Of a stretch of 64,000 bases of DNA, positions 1-8,451 are shown piece after piece (position 1 is the stretch's first letter; every line of letters starts with the position of its first letter). The stretch covers positions 1 to 64,000 of the forward strand of contig CAWITA010000018.1 of NCBI GenBank assembly GCA_963838835.1, given 5' to 3'. The notes under the pieces were generated by a model. It worked only from the letters and a program-made list of their open reading frames with translations. It was not told where the DNA came from and did no database searches. Made by a program: the position numbers and the translations under genes. This DNA comes from Bog-473 sp963838835 (GTDB lineage Bacteria; Actinomycetota; Acidimicrobiia; Acidimicrobiales; RAAP-2).

Positions 1-900
1 CACCCAATCTCCTGGATGCACTCCCCATACGCCGGGACCGGGTGCCCCCGTGCGGCCCGACTGGGGCAGGCCCTCATGGTGCCAGACATCCCGGCTAACC
101 GAGCCCACCAAAGCCTGCAGACTCGCAAAGGGGACTCTCAGTTCAGACCGGAGGGACCTTCGTCTCTAGTGCGGTTGGTTGGCTTCGGCGCATGCTCGTA
201 GGAGACGTGACAAACTCCGCCACTGGCCTTTGTGAGGAAGTGTCTGGGAGAGGCAACCCTTGAATGATCCCGATTCCTGTTGACCCTTGAATGGCGGAGC
301 CGGTCGCGGGATCTACCTTTCGGCCCGCGGCCCGCGCTCGCCCCTCGACCGGGGAGTAATCTTTTGAGATGGCAATGACACTCACCGATGTCCAGGAACA
401 CGCAGTCAAGGCTGGACTAGCGAAACTTCACAATCGGCTAAGGGAGCTTGACGGTGCCGTAGAACAGGAAGTGACATCGCCCGGTAGGTTAGCTTTGACG
501 GGAGCCGTGGATGACTTCAACGACGTTGCGGAAGTCATTGAACCGACATTGATGTACATACCGCACGCGAATGGTTAGGTCTGGCAGCCCACCCCGTTCC
601 GAGGATCTCTACTCAACTTTGATGAAATCGTCTATGGGCGAGAGCAGTGCGGTAGTTCGTCAGCGTGCCCCTCATACGACCACACTTTGACCCACTCACC
701 ATTGGCCCAACGGCGCCCCGTCCAACACACCGGCTCTCGCAGTACGCCGGGTGGCGCATTTTGGCGGGTCCGTATGGCACGATTATCCGCCAGCATTGGC
801 CCTCAATGGCAGGACGACGTTGGCGTAGTGATCCAGGGCGGCACGGTACCGAGGGGTAACCATCCCCCCGTTGGCCGGACACCTCGAATAGGAGGTAGTC
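1..900. other. Gene-poor left edge
   Basis: No recognisable gene lies here. Reading frames are short and read like random translation, apart from one weak 69-codon frame listed separately. The last 50 bases lead into the IS3 remnant and hold its ribosome site (AGGAGG just before 901). The phrase ACCCTTGAATG occurs twice near 258 and 283 without an evident role. Confidence 0.5.
369..578 (+). CDS. Small hypothetical protein (weak)
   Basis: A 69-codon frame with a GGGGAG stretch about ten bases before its ATG. The product would be acidic and mostly helical, with no cysteine, signal peptide or membrane segment. I recognise no family. It is the only frame in the first 900 bases with a plausible ribosome site and protein-like composition. 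No neighbour supports a function, and it may be spurious. Confidence 0.25.
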   Translation: MAMTLTDVQEHAVKAGLAKLHNRLRELDGAVEQEVTSPGRLALTGAVDDFNDVAEVIEPTLMYIPHANG

Positions 901-1220
901 ATGCCAACGGTGACAGAGAAGCAGCCCGAATCGGCCAAGCGCCGGGGTAGGTATCCAAAGGAGTTCCGCCGAGACGCGGCGTCCCTGGTCATCGACCAGC
1001 ACCGCACGATCGCGGACGTGGCCCGAGAGCTGGGCGTCGTCGAGCAGACGCTCGGCAACTGGGTGCGCCAGGAACGCATCGACCGCGGGAGCGCGAGGGG
1101 ACGACGACCGAGATCCGCGAGGAGAACGCCAGGCTGCGCCGGGAGGTCAAGCGCCTGACCATCGAGCGGGACCTGCTGAAAAAAGCAACGGCCTTTTGGG
1201 TGAGGGAGTCGGACCGGTGA
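901..1220 (+). pseudogene. IS3 transposase OrfA, frameshifted
   Basis: The N-terminal part is a transposase_8 helix-turn-helix (RRGRYPKEFRRDAASL then TIADVARELGV and LGNWVRQERI). Near base 1090 the frame breaks. One extra G in GACCGCGGGAGCGCGAG restores the typical coiled-coil tail (EIREENARLRREVKRL, then ERDLLKKATAFW), ending at the TGA at 1218-1220. A run of six A followed by G at 1179-1185 sits where IS3 elements slip -1 to fuse OrfA to OrfB, although its phase is not the textbook one. RBS AGGAGG precedes ATG 901. The product would bind the element ends, but the gene is broken. Confidence 0.75.
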
Positions 1221-1912
1221 GCCGCTACCGCTGGATCGATGCCCGGAAGGCCGAGCTCTTCCCTGTCGCAACTGCCTGTGCGGTGGCCGGAGTCTCGGCG
1301 TCGGCCTATTACGACTGGACCGAGCGCTCGGCCGGGCCGACCGAGGCTGACTGGGACGAGGCCACCTTGGTCAACGAGATCTACGAGATCCACGACGGCC
1401 ACGACGACACCTATGGGAGCCCGCGCATGACCGACGAGCTCGCTCGCCGGGGCCACTGCGTCAACCACAAGCGCGTCGAGCGCTTGATGGCCCTCTACGG
1501 CCTCTACGCCCAAGACGGCCGGCGGAAGAAGTGTCGCACCACCATCCCCGACGTCAGCGCCCCGCCGCTACCCGACCTGGTCAAGCGGGACTTCTCCGTC
1601 GGTGCACCGGGCCAGCGGTCCTGTGGGGACATCACCTATGTCCCGACCGATGAAGGCTGGCTCTACGTGGCCGACGTCGAGGACATCGGCTCTCGTCGCA
1701 TCGTCGGCTTCGCCATGGCCGAGCACATGCGCACCGAGCTGGTGGCCTCGGCCATGGACATGGCCATCGCGATCACGGGATGGAGACGTCGAGGGCATGG
1801 TCTTCCACCACGACCGCGGCGCCCAGGGTGTACACCTCGATCGAAAGATCAGCTCGGGTTTGGGCAGCGTCCACAGCGGTCATGGATTCGTCTTTCTCAC
1901 TCATCGATTTAG
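1217..1912 (+). pseudogene. IS3 transposase OrfB, frameshifted and truncated
   Basis: The GTG at 1217 overlaps the orfA stop, as usual for IS3. The HTH_21 region (YGSPRMTDELARRGH) and the first part of the DDE integrase core (CGDITYVPTDEGWLYVA, with the first Asp) are clear. Near 1775 the frame must shift to recover the next block, VEGMVFHHDRGAQ, which holds the second Asp. After that similarity fades, so the final Glu region is absent. The reading frame itself continues to 1912 as junk. It is an inactive remnant. Confidence 0.75.
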
Positions 1913-2000
1913 GAGGATCTCCATCCTCCACATGCGAAATGAGGATGACAGATATACTCTTGTTGGTCAAGGGGACCAAGGTGGAGCTGGAGGATCGACT

Positions 2001-2579
2001 GTGGGCACGTCTCAAGCGGCAAAGGCGGCGAGCCATGACCGCATCCTCGAAGTCGCTGCAGCACGGATCCGCCGCGACGGCATGGACAGACTCACAGTCG
2101 CCGAGCTCATGAGCGAGGCGGGACTGACCAACGGCGGCTTCTACCGGCACTTCGATTCGCGGGAGCAGCTCGTGGCCGAAGCGACGCAGAGAGCCATGGC
2201 CGAGGGCAGCGCATGGACGGTCCAGTCCGGCCAACTGGGGGGTCGGCGGGGATACACCCGGCTCGTCAATGGATACCTCAGCGCGCAGCACCGTGACCAT
2301 CCCGAGTCCGGTTGCGGGGTCGCCGGCATGGCCGCGGACGTCGCCCGTAACGGTGGCTCCGCCCGAGCGGCCTATACCGACCAGGTGGAGCAATGCCTCT
2401 CTGTGCTCGCCGAACTCGTCGAAGACCCCGACCCTGAGAGCGCTGACTGCAAGGCGGCACTTCTCCTCAGCACTCTTGTCGGAGCGATATCCATCGCCCG
2501 TGCGGTTGACGATCCTGATCTCTCAGCACAGATATTGACTCGAGTTGCTACCGCGTTGAAAGAGCACAATCCGACTTAG
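2001..2579 (+). CDS. TetR/AcrR-family transcriptional regulator
   Basis: A predicted DNA-binding repressor of 192 aa, a normal TetR length. The N-terminal helix-turn-helix is typical (RILEVAAARIRRDGMDRLTVAELM, then LTNGGFYRHFDSREQL). The C-terminal ligand domain contains a GCGVAGMAADVAR segment seen in LmrA/YxaF-like members. The frame is open far upstream, but GTG 2001 is preceded by GGAGGA six bases away, so I take it as the start. The region immediately upstream is IS3 debris. The downstream membrane protein and epoxide hydrolase genes are possible targets, which is inference only. Confidence 0.85.
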   Translation: MGTSQAAKAASHDRILEVAAARIRRDGMDRLTVAELMSEAGLTNGGFYRHFDSREQLVAEATQRAMAEGSAWTVQSGQLGGRRGYTRLVNGYLSAQHRDHPESGCGVAGMAADVARNGGSARAAYTDQVEQCLSVLAELVEDPDPESADCKAALLLSTLVGAISIARAVDDPDLSAQILTRVATALKEHNPT

Positions 2580-2680
2580 CTGGCTCCAGGGTGGAGATGC
2601 GGTTTCCATTCGAGAGTTCGATGCAGTCTGAGCTGGCGACAGCCGACACCCACGTTTCGAAGGAGTAGAGGTCGAGAGTG

Positions 2681-3203
2681 ATGGCCCGTCACGATGAAGG
2701 TCCACTTCGTTCGGAGTCGATCGACTCATATCTGCGCGAGACCCGGATCGTTGCCATAGTGGGGCTACTCGCCCTCGTCGCTGGCATCGTGTCGGACGAG
2801 TTCGAGTCCCAGTTCTGGGGTCGCCACGCCCTTCTCGCTGGGCTGACGGCAAGTGTGATCACCGTCGTGCTCACGGTCGCGCTCGTGAACGAGGCGGTCG
2901 AACGTCGAAAGCGGCAGCGATGGAGTGTGCTCGCGCAGTTCGTCATGCTCCAACTCGTGCGGGACGCTCGTCTGGTTTGGACGGGACTTGCGCAACTCGC
3001 GGGCCTGATGCCAACAGATCTTCATCCGGCAGCTGCGATCGATATCGGCGCCGTCGCTGTGCGTGATTCCGCGCTTTTGGGGCCAGCGATTCAGGAACTG
3101 ATGAAGGACAAGGACCGCCGGCAACATCTGCGCGATCGACCACCTGGTGACCCAGAGCAACGAGATGCTCGGTCGATGGGCTCCCGCTCGGGAGAGGCTA
3201 TGA
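2681..3203 (+). pseudogene. Two-helix membrane protein, frameshifted near its end
   Basis: Codes for a small membrane protein: a charged N-terminus, a hydrophobic segment (IVAIVGLLALVAGIV), a second one (LLAGLTASVITVVLTVALV), then an arginine-rich stretch and a helical tail. Around 3125-3135 the frame breaks. In another frame the tail continues as AIDHLVTQSNEMLGRW and stops at 3201-3203. Loss of two bases in a GCGCGC tract explains it. I do not know its function. The original frame stays open through the next gene, so a caller may report one false 663-aa protein from 2678 to 4669. Confidence 0.6.
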
Positions 3204-3272
3204 GGTCTCTAAAGCCGCCGCTAGTCGGCCACAAACTCGCTACGTACCGCGCTCCGGAGCCAGGGAACGACG

Positions 3273-3482
3273 GTGACCGCACTGCACGTGGCCTACATCG
3301 ACACCGACATGGCCGCCCGCTTCGACACCCCCAAGGCCGACCCACGCGAGATCGCCCGTCAGACCGTGGACGCGATCATCGCCGGGTACCTCGAAGTCCT
3401 CGCGGACGACACGACGCGCTCCGTCAGATCACGGCTGTTCGGGGACGTCACCGCTCTGTACCCGCAGCTCTCCTCTCCATGA
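3273..3482 (+). pseudogene. C-terminal fragment of a short-chain dehydrogenase
   Basis: About 70 codons match the tail of actinobacterial SDR proteins: a TALHVAYIDTDMAARFDTPKADP stretch, then a helix ending EVLADDTTRSVRSRLFGD and LYPQL at the stop. The Rossmann motif, NNAG and YxxxK are absent, and no SDR sequence precedes it. This is the 3' end of a deleted gene. Its stop overlaps the ATG of the epoxide hydrolase (ATGA), so the lost SDR and the hydrolase were probably one operon. Confidence 0.65.
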
Positions 3483-4669
3483 GCAGTGGTTCCTGGGAGT
3501 TCCCTCTGCCGCAGGCAACCGAGGCGGTGGCTCCCTTCCGGGTCCACGTCCCAGAACAGGCCATAACGGACTTGCACAGTCGGCTTCGGTCCACCCGGTG
3601 GCCGGAGAAGGAGCCGGTGGCGGACTGGAGCCAGGGGGTGCCGCTGTCAGCGTCGCGGGGCCTCGTCGAGTACTGGTTGCACCAATACGACTGGCGTCGC
3701 TTCGAAGCACAGATCAACTCTTTCGGAAATTTTCGGACGCTGGTGGACGGTCTTGGAATCCATTTCATCCACGTCGAGTCCCCACACGCCGACGCTCTGC
3801 CGTTGATTCTGACTCATGGCTGGCCTGGGTCGATCGTGGAGTTCTTGGACCTGATCGGACCCCTCGTCGACCCAGTCAGGTACGGCGGCACGGCCAAGGA
3901 CGCGTTTCACGTGGTCGTTCCCTCGCTGCCCGGGTTCGGATTCTCGGACAAACCACGCGAACCGGGCTGGAACTATCTCCGAATTGCGGACGCCTGGTCT
4001 CAGTTGATGGACCGGCTCGGGTACGGCAACGGATGGGTTGCGCAAGGTGGAGACTGGGGCTCGGTCGTCGTTCACGTGCTCGCCAAGCTGAGATCAACCG
4101 GACTGCGGGCAGTTCACACCAATTGGCCCCAGGTGGTGCCGCTGCAGAAGCCGGATCACATGAGCACCGAAGAGCAGCAGGCATGGGCGCAGGCCTTCGA
4201 GTTCCAGACCGTGAACAACGGCTACTGGCGAGAGCAGGCGACTCGACCACAGACGCTCGGTTACGCGTTGGGGGACTCGCCGGTGGGACTGGCAGCGTGG
4301 ATCTTCGAGAAGTTCCAGGCCTGGACGGACAATGCTGGTAATCCCGAGGAGGCACTCAGCTTCGACAAGATGCTGGACAATGTCTCGCTCTATTGGTTCA
4401 CCGGAACCATTACATCGTCCATCAGGCTGTACTTGGAGTGCGCACCGGCAGGTCCCGGCCCGTTCAACGCCGGGATGATCGATTTTCCGATAGCGGCGAG
4501 TATCTTTCCCCGGGAGATCTTCAAGGCACCGAGGTCGTGGGCCGAACGCTTGTGGTCCGACATCGTGTACTGGGACGAAGTCGAACACGGTGGACACTTT
4601 GCAGCCATGGAACAGCCTGTGATCTTTGTCGATGAGCTGCGCAAGGCATTTCGCGGAATCCGGTCGTGA
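3479..4669 (+). CDS. Epoxide hydrolase (alpha/beta-hydrolase fold, EHN type)
   Basis: Hydrolyses epoxides to diols through an ester intermediate; cytoplasmic. The 396-aa length and layout fit the family: an EHN-type N-terminal domain (FRVHVPEQAITDLHSRLRSTRW), the oxyanion motif HGWPGS at residues 113-118, the nucleophile Asp192 in GGDWG, and a C-terminal HGGHFAAMEQP block supplying the catalytic His. Start ATG 3479 overlaps the stop of the upstream SDR remnant. The SRPBCC and LLM genes follow in the same direction. The natural substrate cannot be told; a juvenile-hormone or limonene-type hydrolase activity would be guesswork. Confidence 0.88.
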   Translation: MSSGSWEFPLPQATEAVAPFRVHVPEQAITDLHSRLRSTRWPEKEPVADWSQGVPLSASRGLVEYWLHQYDWRRFEAQINSFGNFRTLVDGLGIHFIHVESPHADALPLILTHGWPGSIVEFLDLIGPLVDPVRYGGTAKDAFHVVVPSLPGFGFSDKPREPGWNYLRIADAWSQLMDRLGYGNGWVAQGGDWGSVVVHVLAKLRSTGLRAVHTNWPQVVPLQKPDHMSTEEQQAWAQAFEFQTVNNGYWREQATRPQTLGYALGDSPVGLAAWIFEKFQAWTDNAGNPEEALSFDKMLDNVSLYWFTGTITSSIRLYLECAPAGPGPFNAGMIDFPIAASIFPREIFKAPRSWAERLWSDIVYWDEVEHGGHFAAMEQPVIFVDELRKAFRGIRS

Positions 4670-4844
4670 CTCCCAGCCGCAACGGGATGCGAGCCCAACG
4701 GGACTCGGGCCCGTGTCGCCTCCCTAGGAGAGCCGCCGGGCATATCCACTGCATAGTCGCCGATGAGAAAGAGCCGATCTCTCAGACCACCTGCGATGAC
4801 CTTCAGAACGCACTGCTGCGCAGACCCGTCAGGCGTGCCGAAAG

Positions 4845-5333
4845 ATGAAGTACGAGGACGGCCCCTCCATCGAGGTCGATATCCTCATTGATGCTCCGAT
4901 CGAGCGCGTCTGGCAACTCGCGGCCGATGTCAACGTTCCCGCGCAATTCTCCACAGAGTTCCTCGGTGCCGAATGGATCGATGACGTCCCCTGCGTCGGA
5001 GCCCGCTTCCAGGGCCGCAACCACCATGCGGCGCTGGGAGGATGGGAGACCACCTCGTTCGTGACTCGGTACGAGCCACCCCGGGCCTTTGGCTGGGCCG
5101 TCACGGATCCCGCCAACCCGTCCTCGACCTGGTGGTTCGAACTGGAGCACGAACCGGGTGGCGTCAGGCTCCGTCAGGGCACTCGCATGGGACCGGCACC
5201 CTCGGGGCTGTCGATTGCGATTGCGGCCATGCCCGAAAAGGAGGAGCGGATCGTCGTTCGCCGCCTCCAGGAGTTCGAGACCAACATGCGCGCCACCGTC
5301 GAGGGAATCAAGCGGCTGGCCGAGGACCCGTAA
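4845..5333 (+). CDS. SRPBCC-family protein (polyketide cyclase/START-like)
   Basis: A 162-aa helix-grip protein that usually binds a hydrophobic ligand. The opening IEVDILIDAPIERVWQLAADVN is the hallmark first strand and helix. A central WWFELEHEPGGVRLRQ strand pair follows, and the long final helix ends ATVEGIKRLAED. It has the length of a stand-alone member. The stop overlaps the next start (TAATG at 5331-5335), so it is translationally coupled to the LLM oxidoreductase. The pair may handle one substrate, which is inference. No catalytic residue can be assigned. Confidence 0.8.
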   Translation: MKYEDGPSIEVDILIDAPIERVWQLAADVNVPAQFSTEFLGAEWIDDVPCVGARFQGRNHHAALGGWETTSFVTRYEPPRAFGWAVTDPANPSSTWWFELEHEPGGVRLRQGTRMGPAPSGLSIAIAAMPEKEERIVVRRLQEFETNMRATVEGIKRLAEDP

Positions 5334-6391
5334 TGACCCTGCGCGTCGGTATCGGCGCCATGCCCTTGACGCCTCAGGGAGTCGAGCTGATCCGCCAAGC
5401 AGAGCGGCTCGGCGTCGACTCCGTCTGGGTCCCGGAGTTCTGGGCGGCAGACGCCCTGACCCCGCTGGCCTACCTCGCCGCCTGCACGTCCCGCATCCGG
5501 TTGGCAACGGGCATCCTGCAGCTCGGCGCCCGTTCGCCGGCGATGCTGGCCATGTCCGCGCTCTCACTGCACTCCTTGTCGGGAGGTCGGTTCGTGCTCG
5601 GCGTCGGAACCAGCGGACCTCAGGTCATGGAGGGTTGGCACGGTGTTCGCTTCGATAGACCACTGCGTCGCACCCGCGAGACCATAGAGATCATCCGTTT
5701 GATCACGGCCGGTGAGCGCCTCGAATACCACGGCGAGATCTACGAGCTGCCAATGCCAGGTCGTGAAGGGCGTCCCATCCGCTCGCTGTTGCCGCCTGCC
5801 CATATTCCCATCTACGTCGCCTCGCTCGGTCCGGCGAACCTCCGGCTCACCGGAGAACTCGCCGACGGGTGGATCGGCAATTCGTTCTTCCCCGAAACCG
5901 CCGAAATGTTCCTCGGGCCAATCCGCGAGGGCGCCGAGGCGGCCGGCCGTGCGCTGGACGACATCGACCTCACTGTCTCGGTTGGCGTCGAGTTCACCGA
6001 CGACGTGGACGCCGCCGGCCGCCGCCACGCCGAGGGCTACGCATTTACCTTCGGGGCGATGGGATCGGCAGCCACGAACTTCTACAACAACGCCTTCGAA
6101 CGTCAGGGTTACGGTGAGGACGTTCGCGCCGTTCAGCGCCTTTGGCTGGCTGGTGACAAGGACGCCGCCCGCAGGCGCGTCCCCACTGCCATCGGACTTG
6201 GCACCAACCTGATCGGAAACGACGACCTCGTCCGCCAGCGGCTCCGCCTCTACCGGGACGCTGGCGTGAATACCCTCCGGGCTACCTTCCAAGGCACACC
6301 GAACGGTGATGACCTCGACCACCAGCTCGATGACATCGGCCGGCTCCTTGACCTTGTCCGGAGCGTTAACGATGAAGCGGGGAAAGGGTAA
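5333..6391 (+). CDS. LLM-class flavin/F420-dependent oxidoreductase
   Basis: A TIM-barrel enzyme of the luciferase-like monooxygenase superfamily, 352 aa. Visible landmarks are the N-terminal GIGAMPLTPQGVELIRQAERLGVDSVWVPEFW strand-helix, the LATGILQLGARSPAMLAMSA segment, GGRFVLGVGTSGPQV, and YVASLGPANLRLTGELADGWIG near residue 170. Actinobacterial members mostly use F420 and some use FMN; the sequence does not decide. The open frame extends upstream to 5042, but ATG 5333 overlaps the stop of the SRPBCC gene and is the natural start. Probably one operon with 3479-5333. Confidence 0.85.
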   Translation: MTLRVGIGAMPLTPQGVELIRQAERLGVDSVWVPEFWAADALTPLAYLAACTSRIRLATGILQLGARSPAMLAMSALSLHSLSGGRFVLGVGTSGPQVMEGWHGVRFDRPLRRTRETIEIIRLITAGERLEYHGEIYELPMPGREGRPIRSLLPPAHIPIYVASLGPANLRLTGELADGWIGNSFFPETAEMFLGPIREGAEAAGRALDDIDLTVSVGVEFTDDVDAAGRRHAEGYAFTFGAMGSAATNFYNNAFERQGYGEDVRAVQRLWLAGDKDAARRRVPTAIGLGTNLIGNDDLVRQRLRLYRDAGVNTLRATFQGTPNGDDLDHQLDDIGRLLDLVRSVNDEAGKG

Positions 6392-6666
6392 CGGTGGTCG
6401 GCGCCGTCGAACACACAGGACGCTGTCGCCCGCGCCACGTGTGCGTCCATCGGACTCGTTCCCGCTGCGTGTCGGCTGTTCGCGGTCGGATGCCACCGGT
6501 GAGAGCTCCTATTCGCTCCTCAGGAATTCTCCCCCAAAGTCTCAGCATGCTTCCGAAACCATCTCCATGAGCGCTCGGCGACGACCTCGAACGGCTCGCG
6601 GCTTCGCCCGGGGGTCGAGCCATACCCTTGTACGACGTGTGACAACCGAGAGATAAGGCACCGACC

Positions 6667-7818
6667 ATGACCGACACCGTTTCGTCCATTTCACTCGAAC
6701 TTCGCTCGCTCGTGACCGAGCAAGGCACGCTCGAACTCTCGTTGATCGACGTGGCTGTGCCGACTCCCACTTCGGGCCAGGTCCTCCTACGGGTGGAGGC
6801 GGCGCCGATCAATCCGTCCGACTTGGGGCTGCTGCTCGCCGGTGCGGACATGGACTCGGCATCGATCGGCGGCACGCCCGATCACCCGGTGGTCAGCGCG
6901 CCACTCGCGGAGGGGGCGCTCCGGGCACTGGCCGCTCGAGTCGGGCGGTCGTTGCCGGTCGGCAACGAGGGAGCGGGCACCGTCGTGGCAACCGGAGGTT
7001 CCCCCGACGCACAGGCGCTCCTGGGACGGACCGTCGCCGTCGCTGGTGGCTCGATGTATGCCCAGTACCGGCTGGCCGATGCGTCGGCGTGTCTGTTGCT
7101 TCCTGAAGGCACGTCGGCGAGGGAAGGGGCGTCGTCGTTCGTCAACCCGCTCACCGCTCTCGGGATGATCGAGACGATGCGTCGTGATGGCCACAGCGGC
7201 CTCGTCCACACCGCGGCGGCGTCGAACCTGGGGCAGATGCTCGTCAAGCTGTGTCTCGAGGAGAACATTCCGCTCGTGAACATCGTGCGCAAACCTGAGC
7301 AGGAGTCACTGCTGCGGTCGATCGGAGCGGTTCATGTGTGCAACTCCGACTCCCCATCCTTCAGGAGCGATCTCACCGAGGCGCTGACGGTGACCTCCGC
7401 CACACTCGCCTTCGACGCCACCGGTGGTGGGAAGCTGGCAAGTCAGATACTGTCTGCCATGGAAGCGGCCGCCTCGGCCACAGCCACGGCCGCGGAGTAT
7501 TCGAGGTACGGGTCGACCGTTCGTAAGCAGGTGTACATCTACGGAGGCCTCGACCCCAGCCCGACGGTCTTGACGAGGAACTTCGGCTTCGCTTGGAACG
7601 TGGGCGGGTGGCTGCTCACCCCGTTCCTCCAGAGCATCGGTCCCGAATCGTTCGGGGAGCTCCGTTCCCGCGTGGCGGCGGGACTGACGACGACGTTCGC
7701 CAGTCGCTACACCAGCGAAATCTCCCTCGCCGACGTCCTCGATCCGAGGGTGTTCTCGCGCTACCGCAAGCAGGCCACGGGGGAGAAGTTTCTCGTGAAT
7801 CCGCAGCTCGGTCGCTAG
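6667..7818 (+). CDS. Zinc-type (MDR) alcohol dehydrogenase/quinone reductase-like
   Basis: A 383-aa medium-chain dehydrogenase/reductase. The GroES-like N-terminus contains VLLRVEAAPINPSDLGLLLAG and VGNEGAGTVVATGG. The nucleotide-binding part contains HTAAASNLGQMLVKLCLEENI, a variant of the usual AAxGGVG loop, so NAD(P)H binding is likely but atypical. The four structural-zinc cysteines are absent, as in quinone oxidoreductase and enoyl reductase-like members. ATG 6667 follows AGATAAGG. It stands alone, 275 bases after the LLM gene. The substrate is unknown. Confidence 0.8.
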   Translation: MTDTVSSISLELRSLVTEQGTLELSLIDVAVPTPTSGQVLLRVEAAPINPSDLGLLLAGADMDSASIGGTPDHPVVSAPLAEGALRALAARVGRSLPVGNEGAGTVVATGGSPDAQALLGRTVAVAGGSMYAQYRLADASACLLLPEGTSAREGASSFVNPLTALGMIETMRRDGHSGLVHTAAASNLGQMLVKLCLEENIPLVNIVRKPEQESLLRSIGAVHVCNSDSPSFRSDLTEALTVTSATLAFDATGGGKLASQILSAMEAAASATATAAEYSRYGSTVRKQVYIYGGLDPSPTVLTRNFGFAWNVGGWLLTPFLQSIGPESFGELRSRVAAGLTTTFASRYTSEISLADVLDPRVFSRYRKQATGEKFLVNPQLGR

Positions 7819-7860
7819 GTGGCAGTCTCCGTATTGGGATTCCCTCCGCGGGCAGCAGAA

Positions 7861-7884
7861 GGGCCGACCCTCTCGGATCGGCCC
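7861..7884. terminator. GC-rich hairpin
   Basis: GGGCCGA and TCGGCCC form a perfect 7-bp stem around a ten-base loop just past the MDR gene. No T run follows on either strand. It could end the MDR transcript or the minus-strand unit coming from the right. Confidence 0.4.
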
Positions 7885-7900
7885 TGACCTGCGAACGACT

Positions 7901-7926
7901 TGGTGGCGGGGGGAGGATTTGAACCT
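7901..7926 (-). repeat. tRNA 3'-end-like fragment
   Basis: Read on the minus strand, this ends GGTTCAAATCC, CCCCCCGCC, ACCA, which looks like a T-loop, acceptor strand and CCA end. The T-stem pairs at only three positions, and no matching 5' acceptor strand or anticodon arm is found within 120 bases. It is at most a leftover tRNA end, such as an old integration site, and not a working tRNA. Confidence 0.35.
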
Positions 7927-8151
7927 GTGGGTGCCGAGAATGCCGTCCGGGCCGCTCATCTGGGCTTTCGTCAAAACGATCTAGCGACGAAGCTGGACCA
8001 TGGCGCTGTCGTTTCTCTACCTTACGTTCGTCCGAATCCTCCAGTCCGGCTCATCCGGCGTGACACCGAAGAACTGGCGATCGGGGGACGGGGCACGGGA
8101 ATGGCAGGCCCGACCCCGGCTGCCGTTGGCGTGCGACGTGGGTTGAGAGGC

Positions 8152-8451
8152 TCACCCCCGGGCCAGGTGCTCTTCGACTGAGGCGACCTTCGCGGCCAGA
8201 GCGCCCTCGGCCACTCCGGGTCGGTGGTCGATCTTGAGCACGACGCTCACCCTCCCGGCCTGTGCGGAGACGGCCTCAATGCAGGAGTGGATGAGTCCCA
8301 TCACCTCGTCCCACTCCCCCTCGACGTTCGTGAACATGGCGTTTGTCTCGTTCGGGAGTCCGCTGGCCCGCACCAAGCGGACCGCCTCGGCTACGGCGGC
8401 GCCGACGGATTCGCCTGAACCGACAGGGGTAATCGAAAACGCAGTGATCAT
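8152..8451 (-). CDS. Thiamine-binding (MTH1187/YkoF-like) protein
   Basis: A 99-aa protein of the YkoF/DUF77 ferredoxin-like fold. The pattern is typical: MITAFSITPVGSGESVGAAVAEAV, then a central MFTNVEGEWDEVMGLIHSCIEAV strand-helix and a VSVVLKIDHRPG strand. Members bind thiamine or related pyrimidines in the cytoplasm. The ATG overlaps the stop of the upstream esterase gene by four bases (ATGA), so translation is coupled. The functional link to an esterase is not obvious. Confidence 0.8.
   Translation of the reverse strand: MITAFSITPVGSGESVGAAVAEAVRLVRASGLPNETNAMFTNVEGEWDEVMGLIHSCIEAVSAQAGRVSVVLKIDHRPGVAEGALAAKVASVEEHLARG

Larger units (their letters stand above)
880..1917 (+). mobile_element. 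Decayed IS3-family insertion sequence
   Basis: Two overlapping transposase genes in the IS3 arrangement (orfA, orfB) read rightward. OrfA carries a frameshift, orfB carries a frameshift after its first catalytic aspartate, and the end of orfB with the third catalytic residue is missing. I could not find a matching pair of terminal inverted repeats, so both ends are approximate. A TetR gene starts within about 100 bases of the broken end. The element should be immobile. Confidence 0.75.

Noticed and set aside
1179..1185. Programmed -1 frameshift (AAAAAAG) as the full explanation of the IS3 gene structure
   Set aside because: The A-run phase is not the classic one, and there are further frameshifts at about 1090 and 1775 that programmed slippage cannot explain.
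2678..4669. A single 663-residue membrane-anchored epoxide hydrolase
   Set aside because: The middle 120 residues are Arg/His/Pro-rich out-of-phase translation of a membrane gene end and an SDR tail; the hydrolase has its own ATG at 3479.
7901..7990. A complete tRNA gene on the minus strand
   Set aside because: Only three T-stem pairs form and no 5' acceptor strand or anticodon arm can be found; kept only as a possible fragment.
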